Shown here piece by piece: positions 36,047 through 47,171 of a DNA stretch of 64,000 bases. The stretch comes from Entonaema liquescens (lineage: Eukaryota > Ascomycota > Sordariomycetes > Xylariales > Xylariaceae). The translations under genes were made by a program, and so were the position numbers. Every line of letters begins with the position of its first letter. Position 1 is the first letter of the stretch. The notes beneath the pieces are model-generated. The model worked only from the letters and a program-made list of their open reading frames with translations. It was not told the origin of the DNA and did not search any database. The stretch is taken from positions 3,720,001 to 3,784,000 of the forward strand of contig CADCSX010000023.1 of assembly GCA_902805475.1 (NCBI GenBank), read 5' to 3'.

Positions 36047-36904
36047 TCAGATCGTAAAGATTGCCGAAGTGAGAAATAATATCCCAGAGAACGTCATAAG
36101 CCAAGAAGTAGAGAAGATGATTTGAGGCGAAGCAGCATTAGGAGTCTCTGTAGGTTCTCCAGTACCTGTCGTCGTGGATGCCGGCGCCGAGCCTGTTCCA
36201 GTAGGCGTGCTTGGTACATCCGTCGGGGCTGCCGTCGCACTAGCTGTTGTTGAGGAGACATAACCAACAATGCCTGCGCCGTTCTCGTCCACGCCGCCCC
36301 TGAATTCGCCCGTCTCGTTACGCACCTTGAAGTCGACATTGGCGCGCGGGAAATTGTAGTCGACCTTGGTGGTGGTGTTGGACCAAACGCCTGCCAGCTG
36401 CCAAAATGTAGGCATTTCGTCGTCCTCAATGAAGTGCATCAATTCGGGATTCTGCTTCCAAACATGCAGCGTTGCGTTCCGCACCTCAGAGGTCGGTATT
36501 TCGTTCGTGCGGCCGGCAGACATTGATTCGCGAAGCTCGTCGCTCAGCGTGCCGTTCTCTGTAACGATGAGATTGGTCTTGATCCATGGGAACGTATAGA
36601 TCAGGTCGTCAATCTTGTCAATAGTTGGTATATATGATATCTCCAGGAAAGCGAGATACTTGTCGTCCCGCCCGGCGCTGTCAGGGTCCGTAAGTACAAC
36701 CACCGGTTTCTCATAAACGATTTCCTCCGCGGACAGAACATCTTTAGGCGGGTCGGACGGGGTAACCACCAGTCCGGACTCGTAAGTCGCTGTGAAATCA
36801 AAGTCATGGCCTGTTATAGGCGGGTAACCAGCGTTAACTTGGTGAAAGGCCAAAGCCGTCGCTAGAAAAACCGATCGAGCGCTGAAGACATACATCTCGG
36901 GCAA
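36047..36904 (-). CDS. Secreted, probably GPI-anchored protein, weakly PEBP-like
   Basis: Intronless, 285 residues. Signal peptide at the start (SVFLATALAFHQVNAG); the second ATG (MYVFSARS, three codons in) is equally possible. The body contains HDFDFTATYESGLVVTP and VVVLTDPDSAGRDDKYLAF, which recalls the strand-loop of phosphatidylethanolamine-binding proteins (VLTDPDAP...), but I am not sure of membership. Several N-x-S/T sites. A Ser/Thr/Pro-rich stalk (about residues 215-255) is followed by a small-residue region (PNAASPQ) and a C-terminal hydrophobic tail, the usual GPI-attachment layout. Likely at the cell surface or wall; function unknown. Confidence 0.75.
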   Translation of the reverse strand: MPEMYVFSARSVFLATALAFHQVNAGYPPITGHDFDFTATYESGLVVTPSDPPKDVLSAEEIVYEKPVVVLTDPDSAGRDDKYLAFLEISYIPTIDKIDDLIYTFPWIKTNLIVTENGTLSDELRESMSAGRTNEIPTSEVRNATLHVWKQNPELMHFIEDDEMPTFWQLAGVWSNTTTKVDYNFPRANVDFKVRNETGEFRGGVDENGAGIVGYVSSTTASATAAPTDVPSTPTGTGSAPASTTTGTGEPTETPNAASPQIIFSTSWLMTFSGILFLTSAIFTI

Positions 36905-39900
36905 CCAACCTATACCTCGCTGCTGTTATTAAGGATGGACCAATGTCGATTGAATCATCTACCGTACTATAGTAATTCACAGCCCGTTTATCACGCGCCC
37001 GGCGCCGCGGTTTATCTTTATATAAATTTTGAAAGTCCGCATAGGATAGTAGGATTGACCCTTGAGTCACCCCATGGTTACATTCTTATCTTAGTCGCCT
37101 CTTTAGCGGATGAGCAACTAGGAAAATATCCAATCCTATGGATATCGGCTGCGGCGTAGTTGTAATTACAAGGTAAGAAACCGGGCTTTATCTGGTAAGG
37201 TTCCTGCCAAGATCTCAGGTCCAGACCGCTTGGCACGATAGCTCCAGCTAGCCAGCCTTAATCGGCAAGATGCGACCAACGATCTCATTATTCGCATAAT
37301 GGTCTATCGCTGGAAATAGAATAGTTCACAGGAGCCGACAGGGTTAGTAGAGGATATTAGGACGAAAGGCCATGTCGTAGATTAGGCCAATGAAGTAATA
37401 TATAATATATAAAATATAATACATAATACATTAAAATAACCATGCGCGTTAACGCGCTATACTGCCGTTGGCTGTCATATTATTGATTGTTGTACGGATT
37501 AAAAGTTGTTACGTTGCTCTGCGGCGGACCTCAGCTACATGACTTAGAAGTTACCTAACCTAGGAGATACCTAGGAACCTACCTTATGTAACTATATGAT
37601 TAAGTACCTAATGTCCTGCTCTGACAACCACAATTCAGCCACACACGGCCGCCGCCAGCGTCCTACTTAAGTACATCCTCAATTAAACCTCCGAAATTAT
37701 TTACGCTCCTTGTACTTAACCATCGATGCCTCCATTTCAACCCCGAAGCCTAAAGTTATTATAATATATAGATTAATAAAAGGTATCGTCCGATTAATCT
37801 TCAGGTCATGCTAGCCTAGCTGGCCCTGCTATAACTCTACTGAATAAATCTTTAAGTCTTGCAATATCTTCTAATAAGCTACCATTTTCAATAATTTTCA
37901 CTAATTTTAACATCGTCGGAAAAAATAATATTCTCACAAGATAACTGCTCAAGGATAAGATCATGGGAGAGGAAAAGGCTAACTCCTATAAAAACCTCAA
38001 GAACTACCTACCTAGTGCAGTATAGAACTGAGCTATCGCTCGTTTTTAATAGATCGGAACTCAACAAAGATATAAAAGTGAGATAGGTACGAACTAGGGG
38101 ACGAGAAGATAGTCTACACTGAAGCTCACAAATATTTCGACATTTTTAACGTTTTCATGGGATAATTCTTGAATATTCTAGATATGTTCTTCTTTATGAT
38201 TGCCTCTTGGGACAGTACGAATAATCAACTGCCCGCTCATTACTTCATGAGGCATAACGACATTAAACGACGAAGCAGACTTAAGACAGTATTTTCTATC
38301 GTTATTGCCTCAGGTTGAGTCGATGATGGCAGAAATAAACCGTCGCTCGTTATTGTGAGAGCTTAGAAGAGCTAGGAACATAACTTAATTTAATGGGTGT
38401 AAGTATTCAATATGACGTTAAATTCATCCTTATTAGACAGAAATCATCGAACTACTTATTTCTCAACTATAGGCTTTATGCTCTTACCAAATTTCGTCTT
38501 GATCCTTATATGTATACATGCTAATCCTCCGAGTCATAATTCCCTCCGATTGGACCTCGACTTATGAATACTAACTACCAACACTATTATATACCTGTAC
38601 ATATGTGGCTAACACCTCCCAGTGCTACTCCCCGCCTAGCAATACAGTCTATTTAAGATATGTCTCAGTGGGATATCCACTCCGACACCCGGACGGCTCA
38701 TCTTTAGTGAGATAGGGAGAGTACGACCACTGGTATGGGATGGTGATTAATAGTTTACTACCCCTTTTCCCACAAATATTGCCCCATTCTGTGAATCATC
38801 GTTAACGAAGACCCCAGACGGTTACCTAAATGAGGACACCTCGGATATTACAAAAGCTAAAAGCAAACCTAGGGAAATTTCGTGTTGATGATCTCTCCAT
38901 AGAGTAAATACCTGTATAAGATCGGGAGTCCAGTGGCGGTTTCTGGCCCACTCTCATGCCTACATCAGAATTTAACAACTCTTACACTCAGACATCCTAA
39001 GCCATCAACAGAACGGCCCAGAGCAAAAGCAGTATGCTATTCGCCATCTAGTCTCTTTAGATATAATTTATGAGCCTTTCCTGTATATCCAACGGAGACC
39101 AGTGCGCCGTGTTACGAAGATAGCCGTCGGCGTCGAGATTCAAATCTAATTCCTCAATGAGGAATCAGCACGCAAGTCTTGTAGCCGTACCAATGTGGGC
39201 AGGTATTACTCCTTAATCTAGAAAAGAGAAGGATAAAACATCTCCGAGTATTCAATCAAGTCGGATACGATCGCCACGATCAAGAGAACTTCATCCTCGG
39301 GACTATCCCAGCATATGCACCTGGCCTAATACTGTTTAAACGGTTGCACTCGATACTAATACTAGGTTTGTAGATGCATGCCTTGAGCTAGAATTTCCAC
39401 CAATAGTCGTGAAGTTACCTAGTAGTGAACCCCATTTACATCTTGGGAAGGTAGGAGGTCTTTGTTCTGGTTGTCTCAGTAGTTCGTGGATCTAACAGGG
39501 GCCGCATATCGCGCACAATATAGTCTAGTTAAACGTTCACAGAATGATAGGACGCGTATACAATCGGCTAGGTAGAGATGAATGGTAGCGGCATCTTGAA
39601 ATAGAACTTAGATCCAGGCCTGAAAGCCCCGTTCGATCTGCTTTCTAAGCCCGTTCCTCATCATCGTGGTTTTGCTTCTTTGTGAGGAGCTTGACTCAGA
39701 CTTCTTTATATATGGCCACATGGTTGGTTGCGTTATGATTGGTGACCTCACCTCTTCGTCACCGTCGCCTACCAATAGGATTTAGCTTTCGTCTCCTACA
39801 CCGAGTACGTCAACCCTCATCATCCATTCACGCCTGGCCAATGGCATAGAGCAATTTGCTGAATCATGATATAGTCTAGAGATCCGCTTCTTTCTCTGGA

Positions 39901-40033
39901 ATCTTATATAATCCTCTCTCTCGAGTGTTTATTTAGATTCAATTTAACGATGTACATTAGTCGTTATATCTTCTCATATACAATCATATTGATATAATTT
40001 ATTACATACCCAGAAATACAATAATAAGCAAAT
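36905..40033. other. Gene-poor stretch, 3.1 kb
   Basis: No supported gene. It includes an A/T-rich patch (37395-37440), the 14-bp palindrome GCGCGTTAACGCGC at 37444-37457, and low-complexity A/T runs near 37750. A fragment on the minus strand at about 39075-39165 reads open and protein-like but has no extension. CCAAT-type boxes near 39740-39845 probably belong to the small gene at 40034. Confidence 0.6.
39905..39912 (+). promoter_or_regulatory. TATA box of the small gene at 40034
   Basis: TATATAAT about 120 bp before the ATG, followed by a CT-rich tract (CTCTCTCTCGAG), the common arrangement in filamentous fungal core promoters. Confidence 0.45.
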
Positions 40034-40440
40034 ATGAGTAATTGGGGCAACGTGCGATCTGAGGGGGGAAAGGCTGGCCACCAAGGTGCTGGAACGTCCA
40101 GCACTAGCAGTGTAAGTAGATTAACTATGATGCAACCAAACCACCGGATGTCAACTTTCGTTTTACTCTTACCCCTTACTATTTGAATGCGGACTAATAG
40201 TTATTCCTATAGTTCACCGGCCCCGACTTCAACAACTTATATCTTCAAAAGCGGTCCACTGATGACGCCTCCCTCAAGAGACGGGAGAGTATATCGGACC
40301 AGTACAAGACGGGCTTCGTAGGCAGGATGTGGAGACGGTAAGTAATTTCATCAGGTTCGATATATTCTTGCCCAGAGTTCGTATTCTAATTACTTTCATG
40401 TAGTTATGTGTCCGGCCCTGGTGGTGGAACAAGAGCTTAG
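40034..40440 (+). CDS. Small conserved-looking hypothetical protein, 79 residues, three exons
   Basis: Exons 40034-40111, 40213-40337 and 40404-40440, with introns of 101 and 66 bp having GTAAGT donors and TAG acceptors. The phases fit and the product ends at TAG 40438-40440. It begins MSNWGNVRSEGGKAGHQGAG and is Gly/Ser-rich, then FNNLYLQKRSTDDASLKRRE, then YKTGFVGRMWRRYVSGPGGG. The pattern of a 'NLxxQKR...RR.S...GF.G..W' core resembles small uncharacterised proteins seen in many ascomycetes; I cannot name a function. No signal peptide or membrane segment; basic. Only splicing reveals it, so automatic callers may miss it. Confidence 0.72.
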
Positions 40441-41486
40441 TTGTTTCTTCAAGTTAACGTGCGGTCATCATGGAGTTTTCGATTACGTATACGAGAGATG
40501 ATGATGTATCATGATTTCTTGGCTTGGTGCTTGGCTGGTCTTATGTTGGAGTTGGGTTAACTTGTTATATGATTATACTCGGTGGAATCCATAGTTGAAT
40601 GATTTTGTTATGAGTTTAGTGAAACATCTGTTGTACGTTTACGTTGAGATGGTGACGAATGAAACGAGGTTGGCATTACAAATTATAATCACCCTTGTCA
40701 TAGTTGTTACAACCCATCTTTAACTCGCAATGCTTTAACCCGAATCATTCTAAACATCCTAGTAGTGGAATATTTATCGTGTGCTTCTCGACTCCTAATG
40801 GAAATTCCAACTGCCATTAACAACCCCGGTGGATCACAACACGTAACGTCGAATGAGTGACCTAACAAGAGGTCACATCATTGCCTTGTAAAAAGATAAA
40901 AGCGCGCCTATAAATCGAGAGATTGGAGATTTCAGGGGTCGTGGTCCTCGCCCACCGGACTCAACCCCAACCCCAGACGGGATGCAATTGGTGTGCATTT
41001 CATCTGTTTCTATCCGTTGATTCTCAAGCATGATGAACTCATACCGGTTCTTTTGGCTTGTGATCACCTCATTCAACCTGGTTAGAGCCACCTCGACGAT
41101 AATATATCTGATGCAGTAGCCTCTGCCAAGACAAGACAAGCTTTTTAGCAGACGGGAACCATGCCCCTTCAATATTGTATTTTCTTCAACTATTCCTGAT
41201 GAATCTTTGGTCCGAACCCACTTCTTCCACAATAGCCATGTTCACAACACACGGGATTCACATGATGATGGAGTCCTGGAATGGAATATTCCGTCCAATG
41301 AGCAAATGTATAGGATAGGAGATCGACTTTTACATGAGGGCTAACATAGGAGATATTTTGTATTAAAAGGCCAAAGGGTATGATCTACTCATCCCATTCC
41401 CTCATCTGTACATCAGACTCGAATCCCTACTGTCTATCTTATTATTCAAGACATAATAAATCTTGAAATTCATTCATTACTACAAG
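40441..41486. other. Intergenic, no gene supported
   Basis: About 1 kb. A 119-codon frame on the minus strand (40873-41232) has no recognisable domain and no promoter support. The right part should be the pectate lyase promoter, with an A/T-rich TATTAAAAGG near 41361. Confidence 0.55.
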
Positions 41487-42467
41487 ATGAAGTACTCGGC
41501 CATTGCGTTGTTCGCGGCTTTCGCTATAGCCTCTCCGCTTAACGATGCCGTTGCGCGCAACACTATCGCGAAAAGACAGGCTGCTGAGGCATGCTCCATC
41601 GGTTACTGCACTCAGAACGGCGGAACCACAGGCGGCGCCGGAGGCGAGACCGTCACTGTCACCGACGTCGATGGTCTAACCAAGGCAGCTAAGCAAGAAG
41701 GACCTCTTACTATTATCGTCTCCGGCGCCATCTCTGGCTCTGCCAAAGTACGCGTCTCCGCCGACAAGACCATCTACGGCGAGAAAGGCAGTTCTCTCAC
41801 CGGCGTCGGTCTCTACATCCGACGAGTCAACAATGTCATCGTTCGTAACATGAAGATCGCCAAGGTCCCCGCCGCGAACGGCGACGCCATCGGCATCGAC
41901 GCATCCTCTAACGTCTGGATCGACCACTGCGACCTGTCCGGCGATCTCAGCCTCGGCAAGGACGATCTCGACGGACTCCTCGACATCTCGCACGGATCCG
42001 AGTGGGTCACCGTGTCCAACACGTACCTGCACGACCACTGGAAGGCGTCTCTGATCGGACACTCCGACAGCAACGCCAAGGAGGACCAGGGCGCGCTGCA
42101 CGTCACGTACGCCAACAACCACTTCTTCAACACGTACAGCCGGGCGCCGCTCATCCGGTTCGCGACCGTGCACATCGTCAACACGTTCTGGGACTCGCTG
42201 ATCGGCAGCGGCGTCAACACCCGCATGGGCGCGCAGGTCCTGATCCAGAGCTCCGCCTTCAAGAACAGCGCCAAGAACGCCGTCTTCTTCGCCGACTCCA
42301 AGGAGACCGGCTTCGCCGTCCTCGACGACGTCGACCTCGGCGGCTCCGAGAACTCCGCCCCCGCCGGATCCCTCAAGGCTAGCGACTTGCCCTACCCGGC
42401 TATCAAGCCCCTAGGCTCCGCTGCTGTCGCTAGCACCGTGCCCGGTACCGCCGGCCAGAAGTTGTAA
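41487..42467 (+). CDS. Secreted pectate lyase, polysaccharide lyase family 1
   Basis: Cleaves polygalacturonate in plant cell walls by beta-elimination. 326 residues from the ATG at 41487 (MKYSAIALFAAFAIASPL); an in-frame ATG eight codons upstream would spoil the signal peptide. No intron. A KR site (AKRQAAEACS) suggests propeptide cleavage. The mature protein has the parallel beta-helix PL1 signature: TDVDGLTKAAK, TIYGEKGSSLTGVGLYIR, VIVRNMKI, DAIGIDASSNVWIDHCDLSG, DGLLDISHGSEWVTVSN (Ca-binding Asp region), HDHWKASLIGHSD, and SRAPLIRFATVHIVNTFW with the catalytic-site Arg area. Third codon positions are strongly C-biased, as in highly expressed genes. It suggests a plant-associated lifestyle. 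Confidence 0.94.
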   Translation: MKYSAIALFAAFAIASPLNDAVARNTIAKRQAAEACSIGYCTQNGGTTGGAGGETVTVTDVDGLTKAAKQEGPLTIIVSGAISGSAKVRVSADKTIYGEKGSSLTGVGLYIRRVNNVIVRNMKIAKVPAANGDAIGIDASSNVWIDHCDLSGDLSLGKDDLDGLLDISHGSEWVTVSNTYLHDHWKASLIGHSDSNAKEDQGALHVTYANNHFFNTYSRAPLIRFATVHIVNTFWDSLIGSGVNTRMGAQVLIQSSAFKNSAKNAVFFADSKETGFAVLDDVDLGGSENSAPAGSLKASDLPYPAIKPLGSAAVASTVPGTAGQKL

Positions 42468-43138
42468 ATACCTTACTTTACCTTACCTTACCTACCTTGC
42501 ATGTATCTACTTAAGGTGTTATATCTTCATGTATATAAATAAGATAAGATGACCTCTTTTAACCAAGCTTCCCTCCTTTGGCTAAGCGTTCAGTGCTAGA
42601 GTTTGCTTTTGCTTGTAACTGTCTGTTACCGTGAAGAATAATTCCCCCATTCCGACACCGATAGCAAACAAAACTAGTACAACGTGGTCCAATGATACAC
42701 AGTCTATTTATTCTGTATTCTTAATAAATCTCTCTAGCGCGAGTCCAGAGTCTAGCTAGTGCTTGTCTATTCCCGTACGTAGACGAGGTTAAGGTAGGTT
42801 AGTGTTTTTTCTTGGGGCTTCTGCACGGCGGAAATGCCGAAGCGCCCAACCGTACGACAACGTCCAACTTTCCCATCTCGCTAGGGTCAATAGAGGAGTA
42901 CCAAGACCTGGTGCCGGGTCCGGGTGTATGGGTGGTATATAATTCCCCCGCATCCCAATATGCAAGTAAATCGCCGAATACAACGGTAGTTGGGACTACA
43001 TAGATAGTATGAAGATCGGTAGCATCTCATTATCTTAAACTATCTTTCTCCGCGAATCTGTTGGTCCCTTGAATACCTACCCTGTAACACCCTTTTTTTT
43101 TTTTGGAACTTAGTAGCTTGGGTATACTACCTCATCCA
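42468..43138. other. Intergenic between pectate lyase and esterase genes
   Basis: About 670 bp. Repeated TTACC units (CTTACTTTACCTTACCTTACC) follow the lyase stop, and a 14-base T run at 43091-43104 lies just before the esterase gene. No gene seen. Confidence 0.6.
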
Positions 43139-44092
43139 ATGGACAAGCTACGACCGCTCGGGCGCGGCATCGATGACTTGCTGCTGCCCACGTTCGCAGC
43201 CTACGCGCCTCTCGTCCTCGCCAAAGAAGCCGAGATCAAATCGACGCGGCGCGAGACGCACAAGTACGGAAGCACGCCGCGCCAGCAGCTCGACATCTAC
43301 TATCCGGACGAGGGTAAGGCGGCCCCACAGTTCCGCGCGAAGCCGGTCTTCGTCTTCCTGTACGGCGGCGGGTTCGTAGGTGGTGACAAGGTAAACGAGG
43401 AGTATGCGCACGGCCTGGTGTTTAAGAACGTGGGGCACTTCTTCGCTTCTCGCTACGGATTTACTGTTATTGTCCCGGATTACCGCCTCATTTCCCATGG
43501 CGCGAAGTACCCCTCCGGCGGCGAGGATGTGAAGCTCGTCGTTGACTGGATCGCAAAAGAGTTGACGAAGCAGGAGGGTTATGAATCAATTGACTTGTTC
43601 CTGTTGGGTAATTCCGCTGGGGGTATCCACGTCACGACTTACCTCCTAGACCCCGAATTCAAAGAGTCTCGGGAGGCGGTTGTATCCGAGGGGCGTAAAG
43701 GCCCGGGCGTGCTCCTCAGGGGTGTAATACTTCTCGGCGTACCATTTCACTGGAGCAGCGAGGACAACGCAATCCTACGAACATACTTAGGGGAAGGCAA
43801 GATCTGGGAGAACTCATCAATAGGCACCCTCGAGAAGGAGAAAAAGAAGGGGTCTGAACCGGTTCTACCCGGCGTCAAGATCAGCATACTCGTGAGCGAG
43901 CTGGATCCAGAGCTTATGTACGAGTCGGCGCAGCAGGTCAGGAAGGAGTGGACCAAGGCCGATATCACCTACGACGTCCTAGATGGACACAACCACATAA
44001 GCCCCCAGTTGGGCCTAAGTACAGGCATCGCGAAAGAGGAGGCTTGGGGCGTGCAGGTTGCAGAGTTTTGCCAGTCACGCGCTACTAAATAA
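43139..44092 (+). CDS. Alpha/beta hydrolase, esterase/BD-FAE-like
   Basis: Intronless, 317 residues from the ATG at 43139 (MDKLRPLGRG). Motifs: QLDIYYPDEG, then FVFLYGGGFVGGDK (HGGG-type oxyanion loop with Tyr in place of His), VIVPDYRLISHGAKYPSG, the nucleophile elbow LFLLGNSAGGIHV (G-N-S-A-G), an Asp in SELDPELMYESAQQ, and the catalytic His in DGHNHISPQL. This is the hormone-sensitive-lipase/carboxylesterase type of hydrolase. No signal peptide, so probably intracellular. Substrate unknown; related fungal proteins occur next to secondary-metabolite and detoxification genes. Confidence 0.88.
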   Translation: MDKLRPLGRGIDDLLLPTFAAYAPLVLAKEAEIKSTRRETHKYGSTPRQQLDIYYPDEGKAAPQFRAKPVFVFLYGGGFVGGDKVNEEYAHGLVFKNVGHFFASRYGFTVIVPDYRLISHGAKYPSGGEDVKLVVDWIAKELTKQEGYESIDLFLLGNSAGGIHVTTYLLDPEFKESREAVVSEGRKGPGVLLRGVILLGVPFHWSSEDNAILRTYLGEGKIWENSSIGTLEKEKKKGSEPVLPGVKISILVSELDPELMYESAQQVRKEWTKADITYDVLDGHNHISPQLGLSTGIAKEEAWGVQVAEFCQSRATK

Positions 44093-44244
44093 GACATCTG
44101 CCGCCTTGGCATTGAGAATAATATGAGGTATTGCTTGAAAACAGCACGTTATATATTCATGCTTCCTATCATTCTTGTAAAATCGAAATAGACCCCCAGC
44201 TTAGGGATAACCTATGCTTTATGTTGTGCTGCATCACGTTGCGT

Positions 44245-44631
44245 TTACACAACCGTATAAGCGAAGCAGTTAAGGCTGTCATTGCGACTGGGATCCGCCC
44301 TTTTAAACTCAACATTAGCTACCCTAACATCCCCGTCCATGATGAAGATCTCCGGGTCCTGAACGCTGTAGTTTCTCACGTCGTCTATAAACCTCGAAAT
44401 TGTCTCGGGAGGTATTGCGGTCGTTAGTGCCTTGCGGCACGCGTCGACACTAGACCATTGACTTATGGATACTGCGCCGTAGGGAGAGTCTGCCGTGCCG
44501 GGTTCGACAACGTAGGACACCATGCCGACTGGTTCCCAATAGGAAGCTGCCCCTGAACAGTGCTTTTCAGCATAGTAGCTGAAGTCGAAAACGACGCCTT
44601 TGGCGTAGCGAGCTATCATCGTCGTAGACAT
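44245..44631 (-). CDS. EthD-like dimeric alpha-beta barrel protein
   Basis: Intronless, 128 residues. It has the short EthD arrangement: first strand MIARYAKGVVFDFSYYAEKH (F-D-x-x-Y-Y-x-x-x-H), a GMVSYVVEPG strand, GAVSISQWSSVDACRKAL (strand plus helix) and the C-terminal IFIMDGDVRVANVEF. It is more like bacterial EthD than the copy at 24935-25345 and the two are not close duplicates. Convergent with the esterase gene 152 bp away. Function unknown. Confidence 0.78.
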   Translation of the reverse strand: MSTTMIARYAKGVVFDFSYYAEKHCSGAASYWEPVGMVSYVVEPGTADSPYGAVSISQWSSVDACRKALTTAIPPETISRFIDDVRNYSVQDPEIFIMDGDVRVANVEFKRADPSRNDSLNCFAYTVV

Positions 44632-45168
44632 TTTAGATGTATATGCAGGTTTATGGTGGTATGGTCCGTAGCTGAAAGTAGTATATATTTTAAGTATCCT
44701 TTAAATAATAGAAATTGCTTTGCTCATTTCTGTCCTAGACCTGTTCACTAAACTCTAACTGTAGCCCGTGGAGAGTTATATATTACTTTCCTCCATTACT
44801 ATTACATACACCATAACACTAGTTTCCTCAACCGCAATACTTTGATACATCAATGGTGTCGATTTATAGCCACACAGATAGGTTCGTCCCCTCCGCTGGC
44901 TCCCCTGGGAACGCCGTGCAGAGGTTAACGTAGCCAATGTGACGTAGCGAGTATGATTGCATCGCACAATGGCGCTCACACTGTATTGTCTAAGTTCACC
45001 AAGATAGTTTTCACTCGTAACAGGCGTATTGTTGAGTTGTTGCAGTATTTCAGGTAACTTTGCATGATCATAATGTCTATTTCCGTATAAAGGACTCAAG
45101 CAACAGAAGCTGGTATATTATAAAAAGCACAACCAAAACTCCGCAACTATGAATACCCAGGCCGATAC
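44632..45168. other. Intergenic, no gene recognised
   Basis: About 540 bp between the EthD-like gene and the 3' end of the Has1 gene. Short frames only. Confidence 0.6.
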
Positions 45169-47171
45169 TTATCGCCTCTTGAACTTCTGGGCTTGCCTTG
45201 GCTGGCTGCCGTACGCCCTTCTTCCCTGCACCTTCTTATCTCTACTCATGCTCGCCCCCAGTGTAAGGTCAATTCGTGGAGGTGTTTGGAAGCCGAAACT
45301 TTTAGCCACCTTTGCCAAGTCCAATTTGTTTATATCAAAGACGGAACGCAAGCTGTGGCTTGCGTAGGCGTGAAGGTATGATCGGTAACCATCCTTGGCG
45401 CTCTGGTTAAGATAGTAGTTCTGCGAGATAAGCTTCTCGAGCTGCGAGGAAACGTTGAGAATCTTCTTCGCGGGGAATTCGTATTCAAGCACGGGCACAC
45501 GAGCCTCCTTCAAGTGAGATAAGAAGCCAAGCTCATGGGGCTGCAGGAAAAGGAGACTGCGACCTTTTGAGTTTGCGCCACGTGCAGTTCGACCGACACG
45601 GTGGATATAGTCGCGGGGATCATCGGGGGGATCAAACTGAACTATGTAGTCAACTGCTGGGATCTGTTCTCTGGTTAGTGACGCGTTGCTGCAACGTTTA
45701 CCCCAACTACCTACATCCAAGCCACGAGCGGCAACGTCCGTACATAGAAGGATACCAGTTTTAGCGTTGCAGAATTCAAAGAACGTGTTTGTCCGCTTTT
45801 GTTGCTTCTGCTTGCCGTGGAGAGATAAGCAAGGTCTGCCGAATTTTGTTAGTATTATATGAGCAAATCAAAGCTACTATTTGTTATATATCCAAATAGG
45901 ACTAGATAGAAGCATGATGCTAGCAATAGAGTAGGGGAATAGAATAGGGGACGAGGAACCTACAGATCGATATAGTTCAAAAGTTCAGCATAATAGTTAA
46001 CACTTGCACAGCTGGAGAAAAACACGATAACCTTCTTCTTCAAATTTCGCTTCAAAAACGAGAAAAGAAGAAGGAATCGCTTATCAGCCTCGCAGGTAAC
46101 ATATCCTTGCTCAAGGCCCGCGACGGTAGAACTGATACTCTCTTCATCGACATTGATGTAAAGAGGACCAGGTCGGAGGGAAATCCTGGCAAGATCTTCG
46201 ACTTTGGTAGTTTGCGTCGCAGAGAATAACATGGTCTGCCTGCCTTCGCTCGGCAGGATCTTGATGATTTGACGCATTTCATCTTCAAAACCTATTTCTA
46301 ATATACGATCGGCCTCGTCTATGATCAGGGACTTCAAGTTTTTAAAGACGAAAGGGGTATTTTGCAGATGATCCAGGAGCCTCCCAGGGGTCGCAATGAT
46401 AAGATTGACACCTTTGGCAAGCTTTTCGGCCTCTGCTCTGCGGTTTGCTCCTCCAATAACGATTCCGTATGTCTGGGAGTGGTGTGCCATCAATTCGCGG
46501 GCGACGCCGAAGATTTGCAGAGCCAATTCCCTGGTAGGAGAGACAACGATAACACCAGTTCCGTTTCGCGGTTTGAATCGCAATGCGCTCAGCATTTCCA
46601 CCGCGGGAATTAGGAAAGCTAGAGTCTTTCCGCTTCCTGTCTTTGCAGCACCGAGCACATCACGTCCAGCTAGTAAAGGCGGAATCGCTTTCCGTTGAAT
46701 CGTCGTCATCTTTTCGAAGCCCATATCTTCCTTGATAGCCTTAGTAGTCTTCTCCGACAGATTTAAGTCAGCGAAGTTTTGCGCGTCGGAACCAATGGCA
46801 GTCTGGAGAGCAGCGATGGCGCTATTGGTGGGCAAATCTGTGTTTTGGGGATTTTGGCCGGCGTCTTCGTCTTCGACATTTGCTGCTTCCACTCTCTTAT
46901 TTAATTCAGAGGTTTCTTTCTCATCATTATCTTCTATTTCTTCCTCGTCCTTATCATCTTCTTCCTCATCATCCTCTGAACCTTGCTCTGGGACGTCATC
47001 TTCAGCTTCGGAGTCATCGCTCGAGGATTCAGCAGCAATCTCAGGTTCGGCTCGCTTCAGCTTCTTGGACTTGGGTGCTTTAACTGGAAGCGCCTTTGGT
47101 TTGGACTCGGCGCTTTTAGAGCCATTGGCATCCTTGTGCTTTCTCTTTTTCGCGTACTTCGTGGACTCCAT
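45169..47171 (-). CDS. HAS1: ATP-dependent DEAD-box RNA helicase Has1
   Basis: Nucleolar helicase needed for both 40S and 60S subunit assembly. Exons 47171-45964, 45835-45715 and 45663-45169 (607 residues); introns 45963-45836 (128 bp) and 45714-45664 (51 bp). The N-terminal 130 residues are Lys-rich, then strongly acidic. Core: DLNLSEKTTKAIKEDMGF, Q-motif MTTIQRKAIPPLLAGRDV, AAKTGSGKT (about 178), SPTRELALQI, ATPGRLLDHL, IIDEADRILEIGFEDEM (about 284), FSATQT, IVFFSSCASVNYYAELL, TDVAARGLD/IPAVDYIVQFDPP across the second intron, and HRVGRTARG. The C-terminus is basic. The 51-bp intron has a CACTAACC branch site and no in-frame stop, so its retention would give a 17-residue insertion. Confidence 0.95.

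Noticed and set aside
39075..39165. Protein-like fragment on the minus strand (DADGYLRNTAHWSP)
   Set aside because: Only about 30 codons, closed on both sides, no recognised family; chance is likely.
40873..41232. 119-codon minus-strand frame
   Set aside because: No domain, signal peptide or splice partner; overlaps the likely pectate lyase promoter region.
41676..42376. Long minus-strand frames under the pectate lyase
   Set aside because: Shadows caused by strong C-ending codon bias of the real gene.
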